This document shows positions 40,401-52,400 of a stretch of DNA of 64,000 bases, piece after piece. Below the pieces are notes generated by a model. The model saw only the letters and a program-made list of their open reading frames with translations, was not told the origin of the DNA and searched no databases. The stretch comes from Anisus vortex (taxonomy: Eukaryota > Mollusca > Gastropoda > Planorbidae): assembly GCA_949126835.1 (NCBI GenBank), contig OX421507.1, forward strand, positions 25,666,822 to 25,730,821, in the 5' to 3' direction. Both the position numbers and the translations under genes were made by a program. Position 1 is the stretch's first letter, and every line of letters starts with the position of its first letter.

Positions 40401-43400
40401 ATCATCCTTAGGCTCAGCAAAGGTACAAGACCCCAATTCGTCCAGTGACATCGGTGTGGGCAAAATTAGCACTGCACACCCCACTTGTGCCGTCACTAGG
40501 GGCATGAAACAAAGAAAGCAGCAGAAGAAAGCAGAGTCCAGAGAAGCCCAAGTGGAACAGAACTCCAGCTTGCGAGAGTCAGATATTGGCACGACTCAGT
40601 TCGCCAACCTACTCCACGGCACCACCTCTGAGACCAATATCAACATGTCTTCTAGACATTAACTCATCCAGGAACAAAAAGACGACGTGAACATTGCCAG
40701 GCTTCGTGAGCAAGCTGTCACCGAACCTGAGGCAGAGAAATTAGCAGTGTGCTATTACCTAAAAGATGGCCTGCTAATGCGTAAATGGACACCAAGCAAC
40801 GACCAGATTAACGAAGGTTGGTCCGAAACACACCAAATCATCGTTCCAAACCGTTATCGAAATGATATCCTGCGTATCGCTCATGATTTGCCTTATGCTG
40901 GACACATGGGAGTCTCAAAGACCTATCGTCGGGTTCTCCCCTACTTTTTCTGGCCAGGATTACATAAAGACATCGTGACATACTGCAGAAGCTTTAATTT
41001 TTGTCAGCTGATAGGCAAGCCTAATCAGAAGATACCAGTCGCTTCATTACACCCTATACCCGCATTTGGGGAACCCTTCAGTAAAATCCTAATTGACTGT
41101 GTTGGTCCACTACCGAAAACCAGATCAGAACACCAGTACCTACTGACCATAATGTGTGCCTCCACAAGATTCCCTGAAGCAATTCCTCTACGGAACATCA
41201 CCGCGAGAAAGGTCACTGACGCACTTGTCAAGTTCTATACAAGATACGGGCTACCTCGGTCTATTCAGTCAGACCAGGGAACGAACTTAACGTCGAAACT
41301 GTTTGAGCAAATTATCAGTAGTCTTTGTGTTGAGCATCGAAAAGCAACCGCCTACCACCCAGAGTCGCAAGGCGCTCTCGAAAGGTTCCACCAAACGCTA
41401 AAAACAATGCTGCGTACGTACTGCACGGAGAATGAGAAAGACTGGAATACCGGTGTGCCTCTTTTGTTATTCGCTGCACGGGAAGCCGTACAGGATTCAC
41501 TAGGCTTTAGTCCATTTGAACTCATATACGGACACACGGTAAGGGGTCCACTCAAAATGTTGCAGGAATCTTTGTTTAAACAAAATGAGCAAACTGACCT
41601 GCTCACCTATGTCTTAAAATTTAAGAATAGATTATATGATGCCTATGAGGTATCAAAAAGGCATTTACAAAAGGCACAGAGCCAAATGAAAACCTGGTAT
41701 GATAGGAAATCTAGGGACAGAATTTTTCAACCAGGGGAAAAAGTTTTGGTTTTCTTACCTATTCCCGGTCAACCCCTTTGTGCTAAATTCACTGGTCCAT
41801 ATGCCATAGACTCGAGAAATGGGGAGGTAAACTATCTGATTAGAACACCTGACCGCCAGAAAACCAAGCGATTGGTACATGTAAACATGTTGAAACAGTA
41901 CCATAGTAGAGAAACTGAAAAGCTAAAATGCACTAATGTATTGCCAATGGCACCAGTTGCACAGGTCAAGGGAGAGAATTCCTTAATGGTTAGTAACTTA
42001 GCCGAGAGCGAGTTTCAAACATACCAGACCACCGCGGTAGATAATGAATTTGCCGAGAGCAAAAATAAAGCATATTCTACTACGCGAAATTTCAGAATCA
42101 CATTAGATAACTTATCAGATGATCAAAATGATCAGATATGTTCTTTGCTTAGTGTTTTCTCTAACATTATCAGCAATGCACCTTATAGGGCACATTTCAT
42201 TGAACAGTGTATTTCGGCATTCGAAACACTTAAAACCACTTCTTCTAGTACACCAGTATTGGGTACAAACAACGGAAAATCATAATCGGGTCTAGTTGCA
42301 CAGTAAATAAGGCTTTGGTAACAATAATACCGCGATAAAGACTTGTACTTATACCGGAACGGGTCTAGTTTCCCTAGGGAGGTGTATTCTAATGGTAACC
42401 CAATTTTGTTCGCTAAGCCAACTGTGGATGCCTTCTTGATAAGATTTTTATTCTATTTTGCATGTTGTATTAAAAAGAAAATATATCTTAAAAACAATTG
42501 TGTTTTCCCCAAAACCCCATGTATATAATGCAATTTATTGAGATGTACTTTTATACACTGCACAATTACACTTTGCTAATGTACAAGAGAAAAGTATCAT
42601 AACAACTTGCAACACAAAAACTAACACGCATTAATTCAATGAGTAATGAACATTTTTAATTGCAATTAATTATTGGTTATTATGATTATTCCCCTTATGG
42701 CGTTTTATATGTTTGTCTGTATTGTCTGTACTTATAACAACTGACAACTATGACTACTGTGAGGTGTTTTCTTTCGGTAAGTGATAAAAAAAAACATGGT
42801 GAGTTAATCAACAATACTAAAACTTGATAGGTTAATATTTTGTTTGGTAAAAACTAAAAAAGGTCAACGTTTATACATTGGCACTTATACTAATATAAAT
42901 AGTAAAGAAACATCTTGCACTAAAAAGGTTCAATGTATACACTTACAAATTAAAAAGAGGTAACTCGTACTAAAAAAGGTCAATGCGTACACATCTTTAG
43001 AAAAATAATAGAGCATCCTTAAACTTGAAAACCTTTAAATCAAAAGAACTTAAAATTTTAACATAAAGTTTTAAAAAGAGAGTGATAATGGTAATGTGCT
43101 TGAGGAGTAATATCTAACAAACCTGGTTAGAACTCTAAAGTTGAACTTTAAACGGGTAGCTTAAGGTTTAAATTGGTTGCACTTACTAAAATAAATGAGA
43201 AATACTCTTTTCTTGTGAAAAGGTAATTAGGAATTAAGTCAAATGTTTTCTATTAAAGAGGTAAATGCTATGACTAAACTTTTAAATAAGAGTTAAACAT
43301 TGAATTAAAAATCTTGTAAGCAATGGAAAGACTTAATAACTGAATAACTGGATTTTTAACATGAAATGAAAGCTAAGATTTAGTTACAGAGGTAAATACT

Positions 43401-46400
43401 CTGGAAGCATCAACTCAAAGGTTATACTCTTAAGAAATTATACTCAGGTAAAGGTTAAGTTAAAATAACATTTAACTAACTACGGTCACTGTGGTTTTTT
43501 CTTGAAAAGTTTAAGGTTAAATGAGCTGTACATTTAACTAGAGTTGTTGAAAAAATGTCTCTACGGACACTGGTATTTTACTATTTTAGGGATAACTAAT
43601 TCCGTTGTAAATAAAAACACTAAACTTGTACTATAAAGAGCAAATAGCTAACGTCTTACTTGGTTAAAAATAACTATTAATGTTAAATAAATGATTATTG
43701 ACGTAAACTGATTCAGTATTAATATTACGGTTACAATCATTTTTAATGATCAATAAATCTGTGGGTTAAAATAATACTTTAATATTAGAGATATAAACTC
43801 TCACACTACATCATTCATTCTTTAAATTATCTATAAATAAGATAGATAAGATAAAAAGAACTAAGAACGAAAATATTATTAAAGAATTTGGAATATTATT
43901 AAAATATTTGGTTGTCATTAAGATTATTAAAACCTGAGTAACCTCATGTAGGTAAAATTAATACTTAGGCTGGGTAAAAATCTATGACTAATTATTGTTT
44001 TATATCTGTAACAAAGGATTACTAGATAACATGGTTGTTAAGGAATAGACCAATGGTAAAACAAACTATAAGGAAACACGTTTGAACTTAGGTAGTAACT
44101 AAGGTCGATATAAGTAACTTATGGATAAGGTAACATACAACATTCTAGTTAACAACACATCAGTATATACTCGTTATACGAAAGAAGACATCACTCTTTC
44201 GTGGACTGACGTATATATGTTCTTGTTCTTGATTGTTTTTACTTTATTGTGTGCATAATGACTTACTTTGTTCCTTGTTGTTATATAAATGTTTGTGCCT
44301 AATGTGCACTAATTTTTTATTGTTAAATGTGCCATATGAGCACCTATTTTGTTCCTTATAAACAATTGTACTGTTTGTGCCTAATGAGCACTAATTTTTA
44401 TTGTTAAATGTGCCTAATGCGCACTTAAATTCTATTACTTAAACTGTTTTTGGACATCTATACTGACAGTCGTACTATTATTGTTAGGAAATTTGATGGC
44501 TAAAAGAAAATTCCCCATCACAGATGACAAATTTTCTTTTCTTTTTGTGGAAGGGAGGTGTTAGGTTACAGTGCATACATAGTTTAAAACACCCTTTTAT
44601 TAATCCCTCGACAGAGTTTATATTTTAAAATACTTTAATTGTCGGGACACGACTGTTTTTTTTTCTTCGTTGACAAAAATCTAATTAGGCTATAAACGCA
44701 TCACTCTTGAAACCAGCGTAAACCAGTTTAGGAACAGACGCTAAAGCGGAGAAATATGCAATTAGCCTCCGGCACTACTTCGCGCCCTTTTGGGGTACTA
44801 TATAAGTTGGTCACGCAGAATATTCTCCCTCTTTACCGCTTAGGCACCTCTGACAGAAGGACACTACGCCTTGTACACCTATTATCGCCATGTGCTTTTT
44901 TTTCACTAACATCGTTTGATTTGCAAGTTATAATAAAGTTTCTTCATTTATTAAACAGTCAAGGAGTTGGTTTTTGAATTAATATTATTATTGAGAACTT
45001 TTGAATGGTATCAGGACAGGTTAACCAAACTTGGAAAACTGCTGCAGACTGTTTATCACTCTCAGAACGAAGTGGGTTCCCGCTGGCCTTAAAAATCAAA
45101 CCCTAGTAAACCGCCAAAAGAATTGGAGTGAAAGCTACAATTTAACAATATATATATATATACAGAGAGAGAGAGAGAGAGATACAGGGTGGGCCAATAA
45201 AATGTTACCACTTTTTAATCATACACAAGTTTTCAAAACTCAAAGGGCGAATGACATAATGATGACGTTGGGTTTGGGCCCAGAATCTCATACTCTGCCT
45301 ATTAACATGTCCATTGAGGTGGAAATGTGCTTAATCGCTGAAAAAAATCAGGTCCAACAAAACGAGGTGATCTTCAATGCGTTGACTGATGTTTCTACAA
45401 AAGTTAGTCTTTCTTCTCTATTTGCTGCTGTCTAAGCTTGCAAAATCTGAATTCTGTAGGGAAAAAAATAAGGTCTTTGTTCAGAATTCGTCTAACGGTG
45501 GTCACACGTCCTGTTTCCCTGAACTTCTGCTGAAGACGTCTGATTTCTTCCCGGAAAGTCAATTGTGAATCGTCGCTGAGTGTGGGTTACCGATTTTAAT
45601 TCCAAATATGCTTCCACAATCTTCAATCTTTCTTCCACGGTAAATTGCTTTCGATCCTAGGGGCGAGAATTCAGTGTTTTGTTGTTAATATTCTTATATT
45701 CTTGAAATTTAAATAAAAATCTTTGTAATTTTGAATATTGTAAGAATATAACAAGTGGTAACATTTTATTGTCTCATCCTGTTCATATATATATTTATAT
45801 CTATCTATCTTAAAGTAGACTAACTTTCCTTGCAGTATTCAACAACATGGCCTTTAACAACGGCAACCAGATCCTACAGGTATATATTAGTTGAACTAAA
45901 TGCAAATTAGGGGTAGGGAGATAGATAATCCTGGGTTCGAATCCTGGTAAAGGCTAGCAATTTGTTCTTAGGTCTGAAGACTGTCCATCACCCGACTTTA
46001 ATTGGGGTAAAGTAAAGCCACACAATCCCCTAGTATGCCGTGGCCACTGTAACGCTGCCTCACCGGCTCTCTGATCAAATTGGTCCGACGACGGGTACTT
46101 TTACCATAGACCATAATACACATGGACCGCTTGCTTTAGTATTTCTGCTATATGATGACTCCATAGCCCATAGTACACATGGACCGCTTGCTTTAGTATT
46201 TCTGCTATATGATGACTCCATAGACTATAATATACATGGACCGCTTGCTTTAGTATTTCCGCTATATGATGACTCCATAGTCTATAATATACATGGACCG
46301 CTTGCTTTAGTATTTCTGCTATAATATGACTCCATAGACTATAATACACATGGACCGCTTGCTTTAGTATTTCTGCTATATGATGACTCGAAACACTGAT

Positions 46401-49400
46401 TTTCGGAATTTCCGATTCGTTGTTTCTCTTGCACTTCCTTTTATTGAATCGCTTCGATTTTCTCAATGAAAAATTAAATTTAAAATCGAAAGTTGTATAA
46501 AGCGGAAACATTTAAGAAACAACGAGGTGCGTAGAAGTATTTTAAGACAGCCTTATTGGTTGCGCACGGGTAAAAAAGTACATTTAAGATATAAAAATAG
46601 AGCAAGCGGTCAATCTTATTATAGTCTATGCTTTTTTTTTTGCTTACTATTTCAACTTGTTACATTTTACCATCGTGAGTCTTTACATTTCAGGCTTTAT
46701 GGAAGAGAAAGATGACATCGAGTTGACTAGTCAAAACTTGAAGGACTTAGTGAATAATTTCAGAAAAAAATCCAGCAACTCTAGCGGATATTTTATCACC
46801 GTTTACAGTAAGTCGAGAAATAAACGGCAGAGTATTATATTATGAAACAAACGAGTAGATAGACTGATCTATAAATACACATGTAGTGACAATGATCATC
46901 GATGTATACAACTTCATTAAATATGTTAAAACATTTAAATTGTTTGTTTGTTGAAAATACACTTCCTGATATGAAATGCCGAAAATACAAGATAGCATTA
47001 AAAGCGTTGGCTTTATCTTATGCATTACAGACGGCCCCTTCTATAGAGAGGATTATTTCTTCAGATGCTCATCCGCGATTTGAGTATAGTCCTGCTTTTA
47101 TATTGGTGTTAAAAGTTACTTGTTTTCCTGGTTTGTTCAGGCAACCCTTTCCATGGCCGGGTGCCACTCTTGAAGAAAGAGTACTTATATGCTTTAGTTC
47201 TCGCAAAAAGGATAAGGAAAGTGTTTTTATGTTTATTTGAGTATTGTAACAGGTTGTTATTGTGAAGTAGAATTGTATGTTTGTATTACATATTCAAAAA
47301 TATATGCATACATAGGCTTACCTATACTTCATTCCGACTATTGGAGAAAAATAAAGGTTTACATTGTTTAAATTTCGAGTGACAAAAAAATGGTAATTCT
47401 TAATTTACATGTAAACTGAACCTCGGCAAGTAAGTGCGATTAATGTCAAGTAGAATAATAGGGATATCTAACTTCCCGGGCAGGATTAAAGTTCGTTAAA
47501 CTTTTAAAAGTAAGATTATACAAGTTTTCTCACGGAAACAAACAAAAATATAACTTTTTTTTTTTGTACATGTTGTGTTTTTATATTTATTGTCATTAAA
47601 TGGCGTCCTAGATTACTCCCAGGTTCGCCAATGTCTCGAGCCAACTTTGGTCTGTCACCGATAGAGGCTATAGGTTATGTCTTAGACATTACGTTTCAAG
47701 CTCTTTGCCAATATAAGTGTCTATCGAATTAATTGTAGCATACACTTAAATGGATGTTACTACTGCAGTATGGAATGCGTTGTAGTCAGTTTGTTAAAAA
47801 TTGTCCACGGTTTTAATTGATTGTTTAACTTCTTGCTCATCTTCAGTTGATCAGATAGCCAGAGCTCACGACGCTTCCCAGGGGGTCAAGGCCGCCCAGC
47901 ACCTGGATAAGATCCTGGGCTTCGTCAAAGATATTTACGTAAGTATCTTTGAAACCTAGACAACCAATAGAGCGTATGCATATTATTATGACGAAGATGG
48001 TTATTTATAGAACATCTCTATCCATGTTACTATAATTAGCATGCTCAGTGAACTCCTAAATATAATTAAGATTTTTTTTATAGAATTGACTCTACACCAT
48101 ATCATTACGGGAAAGGAAGGGGGGGGGGCACGGTTTCCGAGCGGCAGCGTGTTCGACTGGCGTTGCGAAGTAGAGGCTGACCGAAACCAAATATTCAGCC
48201 AAAACCGAAAATTAAATGCAAGATTTTTAAAGACTGCACACTTCTGTGTAATATTAACTAGTTTATGGGTACTCTGTTTAAGTAAACGATAGAACATGTA
48301 ATATACAGATGTATATGCATGTATTATCTATCATTTTATTCAGAATTGTATACTATTTAAGATTTAATAACTTAAAGGGCAATACAAACTTTATATAAGA
48401 TTTTGTTTCTAATTATTATGATATGATTTTTAAAAAATTAGACAAAACAACACAAAATGACAAAACAAGATATTCAGCTGATGACCGATAGGCAATATCA
48501 GTTTCGTCCGAAACCGAAAGCAAACCGAAAACTAACTTTCTACTTCTGCTGAAAACGAAACTACGCAGAAAGAGGCCATTTGTCTACTTTTGGCGCCGAA
48601 ACAGACACCGAATTTCGATCGACCTCTTTTCCGAATGTTCTGGGTTTGAATACTGTTGAAGGCTAGGATTTTGTTCCCAGGACTGGAGGGTGCCCATGAG
48701 TCTACCCAACTCTGATAGATAACTGACATTAATTTGGGTAAAGTAAAGGCGGATGAACATTGTGCTGGTCTTATGATGAATTTGGTGCGAAAGGTTCTTT
48801 ACTACTTATCATTACTATAGTAAGAGTTATTCCTTCAGTATATTTTTTGCTTCCACTCAGGGTCTTGTCAAAGGGGATGACACGTTGCTTCTACTTGCAT
48901 CTACTCAGGGATCAACTCTAACTGTTGGATCTGGTTCTTACCTTAATGAAAAATTAGACGGTAATATTTCCAATTTTTATCGCATAAAATCTTAAGGCTT
49001 TGCGCCCAATTCCATAATTATATTAAAACTAGTGGTTTTTCCCGTCAAAATAACGGAAAACGAATGATTATAATGTGTTTTGTTAAAAGAGAAGCAAAAA
49101 AAAAAAACGAACACTATTTCAATAAAAACTGTAGTGAGAACGTATCTTTCGGTATTTAGTTTTTGTTATTTTATTTATTGAAGCATTTTAAAGGGACATC
49201 ATTCTGACAACCCGATAAGATCTCGTGTTAAAAATTGCAAATGAACGGTGTGAAAGCATTTTAAAGGGACATTATACTGAAATGGAGCTCAGTTTAGAAC
49301 CTTAACATACGGTGATTCGTAATAGGTCTACGTGTATTAAACATAGATAATTGACGAATTAAACAATATTGTTTATATAATAAAAAATTTATTTGGAGAC

Positions 49401-52400
49401 TTTTCAAATTTATACATTTAACTTTTGACCCGAATAGTCAAACGGCGTAGGGGCCTAAAGAGCACAAATAAACAAACTCACGGTAATTATATTATGTGAT
49501 ATGCTTCACTTTTTAAAAATCAAATAAAGTAAATGATTGTACGCTATTGAAAAAGCGAGGGCAACACAAAATTGAGATGTTTCCCTTTTCACAAACGCCT
49601 GCTATGTTTAAAAGAGAAGGCGCGAACTGGATTCAAACTTAATAGCTAAAGGCAAGGGTCTAGAGACATGTTTCATAGTTCGCTATGTGTTGTTGTTGTT
49701 TTCTTAAATTCATATATTTATTTCGCAAACGCTGTGACTAAATCTTTGCAGGTTTTACTGAAAACTTTTCCGTTATCCTATGGATAACGTTATCCTATAT
49801 TTTCTTTCCAATTTTCATTATCATACCCATCACTGTTTAAAGTATTATCCTATAGTAAAAAAAAGCAAAAAAAAATACATATGAAGAAATGATGCAAGAA
49901 ACGTTATTTTAGTTGGGACACTGGCCGAAGGGCAGCGCGTCCTGGGTTCGAATCTTGGTGAAGATTAGGATTTGGTCCCGGGTTTGGTCCCTGAGTCTAT
50001 CCAGCTCTGAAGGGTACCTGATTTTAGTTTGGGTAAAGTAAAGTCGGCTGGGCATTGTACTGTCCTCACAATCCCCTAGCATGACGTGGCCTATTGATAA
50101 AATTGGTCCGACGGGATACTTTACTTTTACTTTGTTTTTGTAGGTTTCTTTTAATTTCTTCACGTTTGATAAGAAAAAGTTAAAAAAACAAAGAAGAAAA
50201 ACTCCGAAATCTTGAATACATATAACGAAGCATCAGAAAATTATCCCCCCTGTAATTTTATAAGGAATTTTTTTTTTTAAGAAAACGAGTTGATAAAGTA
50301 ATTTATATAGAAGACTAGCAATAGGCTATATTTATACTTTTTGGACTGAGCTGCCGCTTTTTATGTTGTTGATTTGTCCACATAGAACTATGCATTTTAG
50401 TTTGGTAGGTTTTAATATTCAATAACTCCCCCAAAAAAAGTTATAACTTTTTTACTTGGTAGGTCTACTGCGTGATTTTTAATTTAAACGTTCCCTTTTG
50501 TTGAAAATGTTTTGATAGTTATAAAATACATGAATACATGTATCCACAGTTTAAAGTAACAATGATTTCTATGGAAATATTACAACTACATTGCTAGAAG
50601 TTTAATTGAATTAAACTTTCTTTTGTAAGAACAACAAAGATACAAGTTGGATTAACTGTAGGCTCAACCCTTAGAAGTTAGATGTCATTGAAAAGAAGAG
50701 CTTTTGTTTTGGAAAAGAGGGAGGGTGAGGAGGGGGCATTTTGTAAAATAGATTTTAATTGTGAAAGATCCTAACAGAACGACACATTTCTTAATATCTG
50801 AGCACAGATTTAGGCTTTATATATTTAAAAAATATATATATACGAACATATCAGGTAATATAAAACGCTGCTATGTTTTTTAAACTCAAATCGAAGTGTA
50901 AAACAGAAATAAAAGTTATTTTCCTGGACATAGACGTTAAAGTTATTATTATCCAATACTGTCTAAGTGTGTGTGTGTGTGATAGCCTTGTTCGGCTGGT
51001 TTTCCAAAGGCTCTGGGCTCGAATCCTGGTGAAGGATAGGATTTGTTCCCGGGATTAAAGGTGTCCCAGATTCTAACCAGCTCTGATGGGTACCTGACAT
51101 TAGTTGTAGTTAAGTAAAAGCTCGGAATTGTACTGGCCACACATTCCCTACTATGCCATGGCCACAGAAAATGGTAAACGCTTCTTCTTCGGCCCTATGA
51201 TCAATATGTTCTTAGCTTACTGTCAATGTGTATTGTTTACAAATTGTTATCTGTTGTGTTTTACGTGCAAAAATATATTATACATTTTAATCCTTGCAGT
51301 CCCGGGCGCGTATATAGCGGAACTGAAGGCAGCATAGATAGAAGTAGGTCTGTACGGGAAGGGTTAATACAGATTTCATTTTGCTCTTTAATGCTTTTTT
51401 CACGTCATCTGTTCTAAGGTTTCGCAAATACAGAGACGTGTGCACCATACACCTTCTTGAACTATGCCTTTGGAATGGAAAAGTCTCCGACTATCGGTCC
51501 TGAAACAGGTATTTGATAGTCCCTACACCATACAATAATACACTTACTTACTTACTTATGCCTTTCGCCCCACCTGGAACATAGACCGCCAACAAAAGTC
51601 CTCCAGATATCCCGATCTTGGGCCAACGTCTCTATCAGACTCCAGTTAAGCCCTTGTTTTTTAGCATTAGTTTTCATATCGCGCCTCCAGGTGTTTCTCG
51701 GCCGACGTCTTTTCCTTTTGCCTAGGGGGTTCGAAGTGAGCCTTTGCCGAGTGACACTGTATGCCGGTTTTCTAAGGGTATGGACAATCCATTTTTATCT
51801 CTTTTGGGAAATGTCCTCTTACACATTCCCCCTAAAGTCCGTTGCCAGAGTTTTTCATTATTGATGGTTTCTATCCAACTTAGCCGAAGGATATAATATA
51901 CACCTGCACGAAATTCTAAAAATGCCTAAATAGGTAAGCAGGGTCTTCAATGGATCTGACCTTTATTCCTCATTTCGAAGTATTATTTTCTTTTTACATG
52001 TAGATCTATATTTTTGATTACATTGACGTATTACTATTACTCCTAAAATTGTATCATTCTTATTGACTAAGCAAAGTAAAAATAAGGTAGACTATATCTG
52101 TGAAAAATTGTAACTCAATATAATATATAATAAACTAAATAATGAATTTCTACAGATCTACAAGTAATGTTTGTTAAGAATGAAAAGATAAAAGTCAATT
52201 GCATAAGAAAATTAAACCAAAGTAGATATATGTTTTTTTGACTTTGTTTATTATATGCTTGTGTTTTATTCTTTCAGGAGGTTTAGAGTACAAGTTTCCC
52301 AGTCTGTACAATATGCAGGGAACGACAGGAGGCCCGGATCTACCAGTATTTGCGTCCGGGAAGAGCGCCGGCATTTTCACCGGAGTCAACACCTTTCCTT

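Larger units (their letters stand above)
37409..45147 (+). mobile_element. LTR element C: Gmr1-like element lacking reverse transcriptase
   Basis: The 5' LTR begins at 37409 and the 3' LTR at 44559, both TGTTAGGTTACAG, with a polypurine tract GTGGAAGGGAGG (44547-44558) directly before the second. The order is gag, zinc knuckle, protease, integrase, then a non-coding 2.27 kb. RT is deleted: the integrase tail runs into a short piece that corresponds to sequence after RT in element B. Both outer borders touch AT repeats, the probable target. Frameshift (about 38830) and stop (40660-40662) lesions are present. Confidence 0.85.

Noticed and set aside
45006..45020. TGGTATCAGGACAGG as a primer-binding site for initiator tRNA-Met
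   Set aside because: It lies inside the presumed 3' LTR of element C, with no element downstream. The polypurine tract at 44547-44558 marks 44559 as a 3' LTR start.
46040..46511. Open frames with 19-residue repeats on both strands
   Set aside because: Explained by five 57-bp minisatellite units in a transposon end.
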